Below, piece by piece: positions 10,819-21,757 of a stretch of DNA of 64,000 nt. Each line of letters starts with the position of its first letter. Position 1 is the first letter of the stretch. The notes beneath the pieces were generated by a model. It ran no database searches, was not told the origin of the DNA, and saw only the letters and a list, made by a program, of their open reading frames with translations. The position numbers and the translations under genes were made by a program. This DNA comes from Strongyloides papillosus. Lineage: Eukaryota; Nematoda; Chromadorea; Rhabditida; Strongyloididae. Location of the stretch: positions 1,798,001 through 1,862,000 of the forward strand of contig SRSI01000048.1 of NCBI GenBank assembly GCA_005656395.1, given 5' to 3'.

Positions 10819-12523
10819 TTTCCAATATTATTCTAAAAAAAGATAAGATAAAATTTAATTGAAAAGGGTAAGAAAAGTCTAGAAGTGGGATAAATTTAAA
10901 CGATAAAGTCTTTGTAATGGTAAATTTTAATGCATTTTAAAAATTGGAATAATATGTATAGTTTTTAATTCTCGCCCAGAGCGTTTTTTAGGTAATTCAA
11001 TGGTAATTGTTTTTGATAATGAACTTTCACATTCTTGAGAATGGGAATTACTTATTTTAAGGTAGATTTCGTGGAAAAAATAAATATATGGATGATATGG
11101 AATATGATAAGATGAATGGAAACAAGATAGCCTCTAGATTTTTCTAGAAGGAAATTTAAAAACGCGAATAATCGAATGCCCTCTTATACTCTTGTTTATT
11201 GTCCCTCTCATTAATTTCCATAGTATATATTAATATTATATTATTATTATTATCCGTATCTCTGTTGATGGAAAGTGATAGAAAGTTTTCTTATCGATAA
11301 TTTTAACTCTTAAACTGTTTTATCATCAATTGTAGTGACAAAATTACTATTTACTAAATTAAATTGTTTACATAAAAATTACTTAAAGAATACTATAATA
11401 AGAATGACAGGTATTAATGTATAACATGTCACTCTGGATTCATTAAAAAAATATAATTTATAAATTATAATCAGTAAAGATATTTGATTTTCAATCATTG
11501 AATGAACAATTGTTATTGTTACTAAACTTTCAGTAGATTCATAAACTAATCTACTTATAATATATTTAACTATGAACATTCTTGAGAAATAATTATAAAT
11601 TTTTTGGTTAAAGATAACATTTACCTTTATCCCCCAAATTAAAATTAATCTATTACTTAAATTATTTTCCATTTTTCTTATCAAAATATGTAGATTTTTT
11701 TTTACATTAAATAGTAGTAAAACATATTTGGTAATCTTTTAATTTGCTTCTTAGACTTCTTCTCCTTGATTCACCTTCTCCTATTATACATTACTGATAA
11801 AAGAATGAAACCTATTAAATTTATTACCTCTCCCTTTTTTATTATTTTCTACCCATTCTTGTGAACTTTAATACTTCGTTTTTAATTATTACATGTATTA
11901 TCAAGAATAAGTTTGTGATTCTTTTATTATTTTTTAAGTACTTGTTAATATTGTACCAGAAAGTAGTATAAAGGTAAATTATGGGAGAAAGGAAACAAAT
12001 AAAAATTAGTATATAAAATTTTTGTTGATAGCGGAATTGAGTAAAAGGCTTTTTTTATAAAACATCTATTTTTATTACCTAATAATAATTGAATAAGAAA
12101 AATTGAGAACGTCAATATTTACATTAATTGTATGTATATATATTATTTTACAAGAACAAAAAAATGATGATGTTAAGATAAATTTTCTTGTTTTTTTTTT
12201 GTACCCTTTAATAATCCTCCAAAAATCAAGTGCCATTTTGTGGGAGAAGAAAGATGATATGAATGAGAAAGAATAAAAGAAAGAAATGATAAACATTATG
12301 TTAATTACAAAATGAAAGTGTATCTCTTGAGGAGTAGTGAATTTTATATACAAAAGTTAATAAAGACTTGTAATAAAAGTTAATGATAAGTAGATGATAA
12401 AAATTTTATTCAAAACAAAGTACTTTTATTAATACTAAAAGAAGATATAAATTTTATGGTTGTTTTTATTTTTTATTAAAAAAATAAAATACAAAATCGG
12501 CTTATTTTATCGTATGTATTCTT
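10819..12523. other. CCT4 upstream region and spacer
   Basis: It contains the CCT4 promoter (see the heat-shock-like site) and then AT-rich DNA to the start of the tandem duplication. A minus-strand frame around 11379-11684 is hydrophobic but has no recognisable family signature, so I do not call it. Confidence 0.5.
11138..11153. promoter_or_regulatory. Heat-shock-element-like site upstream of CCT4
   Basis: The stretch TTTTTCTAGAAGGAAATT contains TTC and GAA in inverted orientation two bases apart (TTCTAGAA), the core of an HSF1 binding site. A weaker TTC-type unit is adjacent. CCT genes are known HSF1 targets in animals, and the site is about 325 bases upstream of the start codon. Such a short motif can occur by chance in this sequence. 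Confidence 0.35.
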
Positions 12524-13052
12524 ATTTTGTATACAATTAGATAACTTCTTAATGACAATATTGTAATAGATTATGTCAATTGATATTTTTTTAAATAAAA
12601 AGATTAACGGTACAAATGTTTTTTAAGACATTTATGATAAAATCATTTGCAAAATCTATGATACAAAAGAAATAAATGCTAGAGGTACAGGAGATAAAAG
12701 ATAAAGGCATGGAAGTTTAAAGTTCACAAAATAAAATAAGTTTCTTACTCATTCATTCACCATAGATCATTGTTTTATCTTGTAAATCAACGTAACAATG
12801 ATACTTTTTTTTTAAATTTGTAATAATTTACCGACAGAATGTAAGAAGATAAATCATAACGAAGTGTATTGTAACCAAAAATCAGTCTTTCTCTTTTTTT
12901 ACTCCAATACAATTACATTCTAATAAATATATATTTATATCCAGTGAACGATATAAATATATCGTATCAAAAATCTGGTTTTATTAAATATATATAAATA
13001 TATATTTATAATTATTAAAGAGATGAGTAAACGCTACGATACAATGACTATC

Positions 13053-13062
13053 ACTGATAAGG
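13053..13062 (+). promoter_or_regulatory. GATA-factor-type site, unit A
   Basis: ACTGATAAGG matches the extended site of nematode intestinal GATA factors (ELT-2/ELT-7 type, TGATAA core). It lies about 360 bases upstream of the secreted-protein start codon. The same ten bases are kept in unit B at 16401-16410 within a conserved block, which supports function. Intestinal expression is inference. Confidence 0.45.
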
Positions 13063-13322
13063 ATGTATGTAATGGCATATTTCAATGCAAATATTTATTA
13101 AAGGTATGGAATTTGATAAGACAAAATTTTTCGGAGCTTTAACATTTTTTTCTCATATTATTTTTGTATATAAAGGAATACCAGGAACGTTGTCATGTCA
13201 TTATATTTTTATAAATATAAGAATTTTTATTTTCAAAATTAACTTACCTAGGGTGTGGTGTATCAATTCTTAATTGTTGAATCTCCACTTCTCTTGTCAT
13301 TTTTTTTCTCTTTGTTATAATA

Positions 13323-13332
13323 ATATATAAAG
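13323..13332 (+). promoter_or_regulatory. TATA-like box, unit A secreted-protein gene
   Basis: TATATAAAGG, followed by TAGAC, is conserved at the same distance (about 90-100 bases upstream of the ATG) in both duplicate units. Confidence 0.5.
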
Positions 13333-13419
13333 GTAGACTGATATATATTATCTTTTTTCTTATTTTTTGGTATTATTAGTTCAAACAAATTGATAGATCT
13401 TCGTTTGTAATTAATAGCT

Positions 13420-14293
13420 ATGATTTCTTTCAAAATTGCCTTTGTCTTTCTATCCTTATTATTAAGATGTTATGTTGATGCTGTCTGGGTAAGTATATTA
13501 GTATTATACAATTAAAGTTATGATATTTTAAAGATCGGTGAGGAATACTGGACTAGCATTGACAAATTTGGAAACATTCTTGATGGTAGAACAACTGATG
13601 ATTTTGTAACAATTGACTCCAATAAAAAATTAAAAAATCCAGGAGATAGAATATACGTTGCTTTTTGGTATCTTACTTTCTGATATCTTTCTTTTTAATC
13701 ACATAATTTTTAGGATATTAAAAGATTCTCTTGGAAATCATGAAGCATTTGGGACAGCAAGATTATATGCATCAAATAAAGTTTGTGGAACATTTTTAAA
13801 TCGTCAAAATACCAGAGAAGAGATGTGTGGAGGATTTAGAGTTTTATCAAGACATAAAATCAGTGGTGTTAATCCATTTGAGTTTGTTCCTGTAACACAA
13901 GTTATAAGACCATATGCTGTTACCTATAGAAGACAACAACCAGCAAGAATTTACAGTTATAATAAGTATGAGAATTTCATTGGTACAGCTAACTTAAGAA
14001 ATCGTATTGTCTGGGGAATTGAATCTGATTCAACAATTATTAAAGTTGAAGAAGCAGCTACTTACAATGACTACGTTCAAAATATTGAAATTTTAATTAA
14101 GAATCCTTCGCTTGAGAATGTTGATGCAATAATGTTAGAAAAATTAAGAAAAGAAAGAGAGGAGGCTGAGAGACTTCGCCGTCAAATGGAGGAAGAGGAA
14201 CGTTTAAAAAATCAGTTAGAAATGGATACCGAAGTTCATAATTTAAGTAATGATGATGAACCAATATTCAGACATAGAAAAGTTTTTAATTAA
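13420..14293 (+). CDS. Secreted protein of unknown function, copy A
   Basis: Three exons, 13420-13488, 13534-13667 and 13714-14293, with 45- and 46-bp introns, give 260 residues and consistent phase. Exon 1 is almost exactly a signal peptide: a hydrophobic run FVFLSLLL, then RCYVDAVW. The mature part starts IGEEYWTSIDKFG and includes ILDGRTTDDFVTI, a Cys pair flanking GTFLNRQNTREEM, the segment YAVTYRRQQPARIYSYN, and RNRIVWGIESDSTIIKVEEA. The last 70 residues are a charged Glu/Arg/Leu-rich stretch predicted to be a coiled coil. I do not recognise the domain; a distant tie to DM9-like or lectin-like secreted domains is possible but unproven. It is the tandem duplicate of 19458-20342, with the first and middle parts nearly identical and the coiled-coil tail diverged. 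Confidence 0.85.
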
Positions 14294-15261
14294 TCATTTA
14301 TGTTTCCTTTTACCAGAGAATTTTTCTAACGACATCAAAACCAATGTATACCATTTTTTCAAGAATTAACATAACAATTAGTCAAAAACAAGATTATATA
14401 GATGAAAAAGAACGATTAAGTATGCATACTTTTAATAATACAAAAAATCTAAAAAGATTATAGAAAAAAATTTTATTAACAAACCGAGAAAAAAAAAGTT
14501 AATTTTGATGTTCTATTTTACTCTAATAAAAGATTAAAAATAATACTAATATATTTCTTTGGTAAAAGATTACAATAGTAAGATAATTATTTTTTATTTT
14601 CCTTCTTATCAAACATAAAAATACTATAAAAAATGTAAAAAAATTTTTTTTATAGGAAGGACTAAGGAAAAAACATGTGTTCTTGAAAACTTTTGTTTTT
14701 TGATGTACTATTGTTTGATGACTATAACCATAAGAAGAGAAAAAAAGATTTATATTATAATATACTATCATTATTTTGATGAAGGAAGGGGGAGGAAAAA
14801 AATTTCTTCACATTTTTTTAAAGTATCTCTTTATTCTTTTATCAAAATTTTTACTATATTTAGTTTTTTTTACTCTTTAATCAACGTATCATTTAGCAAT
14901 AGATGTACAATAAAAAAAGTTAACTTTCTTTGCATTGTCTATATATTAAACTGTACAATTTATTTTAGAATTTTATCTAAAATAATTATATATGATTTTT
15001 AAAGTATATAAATCATTACAACAACACATTTAGATGAAAGTGAATTTTTATTTATTTTAACATCTTCTCTACATACATATTAATTGTATCGTCATCAATT
15101 TTTAATCAAGAATAATTTTTTCCACCATCCACCTTATTATAGATTTCAAAATAGCTATGTGATTTTTAAAGTTACATTGTTTTAACAATAAAAATTACAT
15201 TGTTAATATTAATTTTTTTATACTGTTTTGTTTTTTCTTGAATAATCAACGACATGGAGTA
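14294..15261. other. Unit A spacer
   Basis: AT-rich spacer between the two genes of unit A. Its counterpart is 20343-21757. Open frames here (around 14700-15002) are kept in both units only because the DNA is duplicated, and they show no coding bias. Confidence 0.55.
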
Positions 15262-15690
15262 ATGGTTGAGGAATCAAAACATATAAAAGTTATTTTTCCT
15301 AAATTATCTTTTGATCTTTCCAATATTGTCGGAGGGATAACCCGTATCAATACCTACATATTAATAAAAGAATATACCAAGAGTAAACCAATATGCTTTA
15401 TCAATGATTTGGTATCTTCTGCATTAGATTACCATAGACTTCCTACGCATATAGCATTGGTAAATAGCTAATTTTTTTTTGATTAAATTTATTAATTTTA
15501 ATATTATTTAAAAATTTTATCCTAAAAATTTTTCGATTCAATCAAATTTCCACCTGTTATCTATTATACACAGATTTTTTCATCAGTTGTTTCTGTTTAT
15601 AATTAATTAAAAGGAAAAATACACTTTGTGCAATTTGTTTTAATCCTGTTATTGTTTTAATTACCTTTGGAGGTCTTTTTTTTAAAAGTT
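15262..15690 (+). pseudogene. Broken copy of the multi-pass membrane protein, unit A
   Basis: The first exon is still open from ATG 15262 (MVEESKHIKVIF) and matches the unit B gene through ALDYHRLPTHIAL, ending at a GTAAAT donor. The next exon can be aligned after TACACAG but has an in-frame stop where B has VYGSLKGKR. It then decays and ends at about 15690, before the cysteine-rich region. The ~450-base promoter region present in B is missing here. It is therefore a truncated duplicate, unlikely to make a functional protein. Confidence 0.65.
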
Positions 15691-15879
15691 ATAACTATTA
15701 TTATCAGTTAAATTTTCTCATTATCAGTTAATCTAAAATATAAAACATTAACAACATATAAAAACTAAAAAAATGAAAATAATGATATATGACGCACAAA
15801 ATTTAAGTTTAATAATAAATTGCCATCAAAAGGACATAGGTCAGAGATGATAATAAGTATGAAAAAACAATCATATGCT
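15691..15879. other. Junction between duplicate units
   Basis: Short AT-rich sequence between the truncated end of unit A and the first clear homology of unit B. It contains the repeated words TTATTATCAGTTAA and CTCATTATCAGTTAA, possibly linked to the recombination point. There is no gene. Confidence 0.4.
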
Positions 15880-16400
15880 TACTGTATACAATTAGATAAC
15901 TCCTTAAAAGACAATATTATAATATATTATTTCAATGATATTCTTTTAAATGAAGAAATTAAAAGTGCAAATGTTTTTAATATATTTATGGAGAAATTAT
16001 ATACAAAATCTATTTTACAAAAGAATTAAATAATAAAAGTTAGGAGATAAAAGATAAAAATATAGTGGTTTAAGTTACACAAAATAAGTTTCTTACTCAT
16101 CATTCACCATACATCATTGTTTTATATTGTAAATCAACATATGAATGATACTTTTTTTTAAAATTTGTAATAATTTACTGACAGAATGTAAGAAGATAAA
16201 TCATAACGAAGTGTATTGTAACCAAAAATTAGTCTTTCTCTTTTTTTTATTCCAATAAAAATACATCCCATAAATATGTAATTTATATCCAATTATTTGA
16301 ATAAATATATCGTATCCAAGATCTGGTTTCATCAAATATATATATGTTTATACCTATAATTAATAAATAGGTGAGTAATTGCTACAATACAATGACTATT

Positions 16401-16410
16401 ACTGATAAGG
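16401..16410 (+). promoter_or_regulatory. GATA-factor-type site, unit B
   Basis: ACTGATAAGG is identical to the unit A site. Here the mariner-like insertion moves it from about 360 bases to about 3 kb upstream of the secreted-protein start. Confidence 0.45.
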
Positions 16411-16560
16411 AGGTTTATAATGGCATATTTCAATGCAAATGTTTTTTAAAAGCATAAAATTTGATAAGACAAAATTAATCTGAACTTTAAATTTTTTTAT
16501 AATATTTTTGTATATAAAAGAATACTAGAAACGTTGTCATATCATTTTATTTTTACATTA

Positions 16561-19255
16561 GGTTGTTCAAAAATAAATATCGGTTTTGCGTTAGCAATAT
16601 TAAAGTAACTATTATATCGCTACATGTTTCACAACGAGAGGGTTTTTTGTATTGATAAAATTCTGCACTTTTCCTCTATAACAAATCTCGCTTACTTTAG
16701 TAAACTATTTAATTTTAATATTTTTTTATTAAATTTTATCAGATTATTTCAAAACTATGTAAATTCTTTTAAAAATACGATTTTGGTAAATTGTTAAATA
16801 TGTAACATTTTTTGTGGTGGAATTATTTTTGTGCCATATATTTTGCTTTAAAAAAGTAGCATAAGATTCTCTTGCTTCCTTTTTATAAGTCCGTAAATTT
16901 TTGTATTGATCTTGTTTTAGATTTTTAAAAAAATTAATTTTTAATAAATTGCATTCTGTTATAAATAAATCATGTAACATGCTAAATATGAATTTTTTAT
17001 ATTATTTTTCATGCAAAACATTAATCTAATTATTTTTATAGTATTTACAATCATGCCAGGTAAGTTTATAAAATCTAAAAATTGAAAAATATTAAACTGA
17101 TGTTAGTTTTTTGTCGTAAAATTATTCTGTATTTTATAAAAAGTGGCTAAAAGTAATTTTTCAAATAAATTTTATAAATTACTATGAAAAAAATTATTTA
17201 AAATTTTTCATTGATGTAATTTATGCTTCGATGAATATACATTGTAACTAGAACCAAGTTTTAAACAATTTTGATAAACAATTATTAACTTTCATATTAA
17301 GAGTTATGAAATAATGTGTTTTTAAGTTAAGCCACAGTGTTTATCTAATTTTTAAAAAAGTTGAGAAAGGTGACTAACAAATTGTTCATCATATAAATAA
17401 AATTTTTAAACATTCTTTTATATCAAACGTTTAGTTGTTATTAATTTTTAATTAACATCTTATGTCCAGAAAATACCGCTAATTTTACTAGTATCTATAT
17501 CAGAATTCAAATTAAATACAATGTTCAAATAAAAATATTAATATAAAATTAGATAAAAAGTTTGCAATACCAATTAAGAAATTTCATAATTTTTAATTGT
17601 ATTATAAATGATATTTAATTTTTAGATATTGTATGTGATATTTATTTGACACATAATATATATTGGCTTGCTTAAAATTAAAAAAATCGATTTATCCTTA
17701 TATTACAAAAAAACTAGTATTTATTTAATATTTTTTTATTTTATAAATTTATCTGACATAATTGTAAATATTTTAAAACATAATTAAAATAAGTATGACA
17801 TTTTAAAAAAATTTAAAAAATGCATATTTACTATAATTATGTGCTGAAAATGTATAACAAATAGGAACGGTATTTATTAGAAATTAATTTTCTCAAAATT
17901 CTAGCATAAGATCAATATAAAAAATTTGTAAGCGTATAGAAGGTGTAATCCTGGAGAATATAAGCCCTGCTTATTTCAGATGAATAGAACAACCCAAGAT
18001 CAACTAACTGAAATTTTGCTTGTAGCATCAGACACTGTTTATATGCTGTGGAGAACAAAAATCCTTAGACGATAGGAACATATTACTATTTATAGTTTTA
18101 ATTCTTACATTTATATTTTGTGTTATACTCTTATAATATCGATAATAAACACCCTTAGATAGCCTACATCTTATATCGTATAGTCTTTAACTAGGAGTTT
18201 CTCTAAGGCCTCCGTGATCAATCCTGACTACTAAGGAAAACAGTAAAATGTTGTACTTTTTTTGTAGCAAAATATGTGGCACACAGAGAATTGACTATCA
18301 AGAAAAATTTCATATCTGACATTTTACCAAAATCGTACTTTTTGAAGAATGTACCTTATTTATGGAATCATCTGACAAAATTTCAAGAAAAATAAACTTA
18401 GAGAGTTTTTTTACACTTTTTAAATAGTAATTTATACGTTTTAAAGTACAGATTTCTATAACCTCAAGCTGTAGTTTACACAGAGCTACAATATATATAC
18501 TTTTTTTTATAGAACTGATTGAACTTTATCATCGCCTCCATTTTGTCTTTCATTATCATTTACTAGGAAGTCATTATTAATCTTAAAAATGAATGAATCA
18601 AAAATTGATTTTCGAACTATTATCTTTTTAAACTCAAGCTTAGACAAAAATAGTTAAAATCGTCTAAAAACTTAACGCCGCATTAAACAATGACTAGCTA
18701 AAAAATGCACTATAGAGTGTTAGTTCAAAGTACTTTTTAATGGCGATATAATTTCTACTTTGCTTTCATGAATCTTGATGAAAAATATAACTTCGAGAAA
18801 GTATTTTTATAAATTAGATGGTTTACACTATAAATTGTTAATTCTTAATTTTGTATTTGTTGATCGAGATGACTTTCTTCAACTTTGTCGTAGTAAATAA
18901 GCATAGGTTTTACAAACGATTGTGAAAAATTAAAGAAATTTTGGAGTAAAACTGAATCTCCTTAATTATACTGACTAGGTCTTTTTATAGCATATTATTA
19001 TTTATTCGTTAATATTACCCACTACTTGAAAAAGAAAGTGTTAATTAAAATTGATGGGTCAAAATTTCACGTCGTGCAGCTTTTAGATTACAAAAACAGT
19101 AATTTTTTTTCACATAAAATTACTGGGCTTTTAATACATTTGCAACATTCTTGTGAATCTAATGGCCTTCACTTAAAGTAAAAAAAAATATTTTTGGTTG
19201 ATTTATGGCACTTCAAATATAACAGTTAAAAACGGATATTTGTTTTTGAACAATC
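16561..19255. mobile_element. Mariner-like element, 2695 bp, apparently non-autonomous
   Basis: The ends are inverted repeats: GGTTGTTCAAAAATAAATAT at the left, and on the opposite strand from the right end GATTGTTCAAAAACAAATAT. About 25 of the first 28 bases match, with weaker similarity beyond. Each end abuts a TA dinucleotide (16559-16560 and 19256-19257), the target duplication of Tc1/mariner elements, and TA-GGTTG is the usual mariner end. The empty site is preserved in unit A near 13222-13228, which confirms an insertion. I found no intact transposase frame or DDD/DDE motif. A 78-codon minus-strand frame at 16744-16980 is unrecognised. It is either a decayed or an internally replaced element. 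Confidence 0.8.
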
Positions 19256-19365
19256 TAATAAAAATTTTTATTTTAAAATTAAATTAACTAGGGTGTGGTG
19301 TATCAATTCTAAATTATTGAATCCTCATTTTGCTTTTCATTTTTTTTCCTTTTACTATAGCAATA

Positions 19366-19375
19366 TATATAAAGG
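19366..19375 (+). promoter_or_regulatory. TATA-like box, unit B secreted-protein gene
   Basis: TATATAAAGG followed by TAGAC, at the same spacing to the start codon as in unit A. It lies on the gene side of the mariner insertion, so the core promoter is intact. Confidence 0.5.
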
Positions 19376-19457
19376 TAGACAAATATGAATTATCAAGTTT
19401 CTTAATTTTTTTTAGCATTATCAACTTAAAAAATTAATAGATTGTCGATTGCAATTT

Positions 19458-20342
19458 ATGAGTATGATTTCTCTCAAAATTACCATTACTTTTCTATTCT
19501 TATTAATGAGATATTATGTTGATGGTGTATGGGTAAGTATATTATTAATATATAATTAAAGTTATGGTAATTTAAAGATAGGCGAGGAATACTGGACTAG
19601 TATTGACAAATTCGGAAAAATTCTTGATGGTAGAACAATTGATGATTTTGTAACAATTGGTTCCGATAAAATATTAAAGAATCCAAGAGATAGAATATAT
19701 GTTGCTTTTTGGTATTTTACTTTCTAATACCTTTCTCTTTTTAATCACATAACTTTTAGGATACTTAGAGATTCTATTGGACAACATGAAGCGTTTGGTA
19801 CAGCAAGATTACGTGGATCTGATAAAGTATGCGGAACATTTTTGAATCGTCAAAATACCAGGGAAGAGTTGTGTGGAGGATTTAGAGTTTTATCAAGGCA
19901 TAAATTTACTGGTGTTAATCCATTTGAGTTTGTTCCTGTAACACAAGTTATGAGACCATATGCTGTTACCTATAGAAGACAACAACCAGCAAGAATTTAC
20001 AGTTATAATAAGTATGAGAATTTCATTGGTACAGCTAACTTAAGAAATCGTATTGTCTGGGGAATTGAGTCTGATTCAACAATTATTAAAGTTGAAGAAG
20101 CAGATACTTACAATGACTACGTTCAAAATATTGAAATATTAATTAAGAATCCTTCACGTGAAAATATTGATGTAATAATGTTAGAAAGATTAAGAAAAGA
20201 AAGAGAGAAGAAGACTGAGAGACTTTGTCGTCAAATAAATAAGGAGGAACGTCTAAAAAATGAGTTACAAATAGATATCGAAATTCATAATTTAAGTAAT
20301 GATAATATACCAATATTTAAACGTAGAAAAGTTCTTAATTAA
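19458..20342 (+). CDS. Secreted protein of unknown function, copy B
   Basis: Three exons, 19458-19532, 19578-19711 and 19760-20342, with 45- and 48-bp introns in the same positions and phases as copy A, give 263 residues. Two in-frame ATGs (19458 and 19464) precede the signal peptide (TITFLFLLMRYYVDGVW). The second corresponds to the copy A start. The mature region repeats IGEEYWTSIDKFG, GTFLNRQNTREEL, YAVTYRRQQPARIYSYN and RNRIVWGIESDSTIIKVEEA almost unchanged. The Lys/Glu-rich tail differs most, which suggests relaxed constraint there. No frameshift or stop is seen, so both copies appear functional. The upstream region is interrupted by the 2.7-kb mariner-like element. Confidence 0.85.
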
Positions 20343-21757
20343 TCACTTATGTTTTATTTTATCAGAAAAGTTTTCTAAACACATAAAAGCCAAATTATAC
20401 TATGTTTTTTTAGAATTAATGTAAAGAAGAGTAAAAAACAAAATTAAATAGATAAAATGAGCGATTAAGTATACATACTTTTAAAAATAATAAAGAGTCT
20501 AAAAAGATTATAGAAAAATTTTTATTAACAAAATAAGAAAAAAAGTTAATTTTGATGTTTCATTTTCTTCTAATAAAAGATTAAAAATAACACTAATACA
20601 TTTTTTTTGGTAAAAGATTATTATGGTAAGATAATTATTTTTTCTTTTCCTTCTTATCAACCGTAAATATATTAAAACGGAGAAAAGAATTTGTAGAAAG
20701 GATTAAGGAAAAAACATGTGTTCTTGAAAACTTTTGTTTTTTAATATGCTATTGTTTGATGACTATGACCAAAAGGGGGGCAAAAAAGATTATATTAGAG
20801 GAGAAAAAAAGATTTATATTATATTATACTTTCATTATTTTGATGAAGGAAAGAGGAAGAAAAAAATTTCCTCAAATTTTTTAAAGTATTTCTCTATCCT
20901 TTTATTACATTTTTTTACTATACTTAGTTGTTTATTTTTTTACTCTTTAATCAACGTATCATTTAGCAATAGATATATAGTAAAAAAAGTTAACTTTTTA
21001 TACATTAAACTGTACAATTTATTTTATAATTTATCTAAAATAATTATATATGATTTTTAAAGTACATAAATCATTATAACAACATATTTGGATAAAAATG
21101 AATTTTTATTTATTTTAACTTCATATCCACATACATATTAGTTGTATCATCATCAATTTTTAATCAGAAATAATTTTTTTCACTCTCCTCCTTACTATAG
21201 ATTTTTAAATAGCTATATGTTTTTCAAATTCCATTGTTTTAACAATAAAAATTACTATTTTAATTTTTTCCACCATTTAAAATTGTGCCATAATTACAAT
21301 TAGAATATTCCATTATTTTACTTTATTTTTATATATATTTTATTTATACCCTTTTTTTCATTTCATTTATTTTTTCCACATAATATATATGAATATATAT
21401 TAAAGCAAATACATATTTTTAAGTTCTTCTTTATTAATTATGGATTTTTTTATTATAGAGGTAAAAGAGCATGAAATATTATCAAGTTTTTCTATACTTT
21501 CTCACTTAAACAACTTTTTTTTTCATTTCACAATTAGGAAATTTTTTTATAAACTTAGTAAAGTATAGTAGTTTAAAAAAATTAAAAAGAACTTTTATTT
21601 ATTAAATATCTATTGTTATTTTTATATAATTACTAGTAAAAGTATAGATAGAAGATAAAAATAAGGAAAAAAGAGGTGGGGAGAACAAGGATAGTATTTG
21701 ATGCCATCATTATCATTACTTTCCTGCCCTTTCTTCAATAATCAACGAAATGGAGTA
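20343..21757. other. Unit B spacer and membrane-protein promoter
   Basis: AT-rich. The first ~870 bases are duplicated in unit A. About 450 bases (around 21240-21700) are unique to unit B and probably hold the promoter of the next gene. An upstream in-frame ATG at 21701 could extend that gene's protein by 19 residues, but it is not conserved in unit A. Confidence 0.5.

Larger units (their letters stand above)
12524..15690 (+). repeat. Tandem duplication, unit A
   Basis: This block aligns almost end to end with 15880-22100. Shared landmarks in order are GTATACAATTAGATAACT (12528 and 15885), the GATA-type site (13053 and 16401), GGGTGTGGTGTATCAATTCT, the TATA-like box, the three-exon secreted-protein gene, the long AT-rich 3' flank with the same oligo-A/T pattern, and the start of the membrane-protein gene. 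Unit A ends inside the second gene at about 15690, where unit B's upstream sequence begins. Relative to B it lacks about 450 bases upstream of the second gene. Boundaries are approximate. Confidence 0.8.

Noticed and set aside
11379..11684. 101-codon hydrophobic minus-strand frame
   Set aside because: Could look like a receptor fragment, but composition is what AT-rich DNA gives by chance, and there is no family motif or splice support.
12075..12353. 92-codon minus-strand frame
   Set aside because: Composition-driven, no conserved feature, and it lies in a promoter-side spacer.
14700..15002. Open frame conserved in both duplication units (counterpart 20734-21060)
   Set aside because: The similarity is explained by DNA duplication. 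Small insertions break the frame between copies and the translation is low-complexity.
16744..16980. Possible transposase fragment in the mariner-like element
   Set aside because: 78 codons without recognisable helix-turn-helix or DDD/DDE residues.
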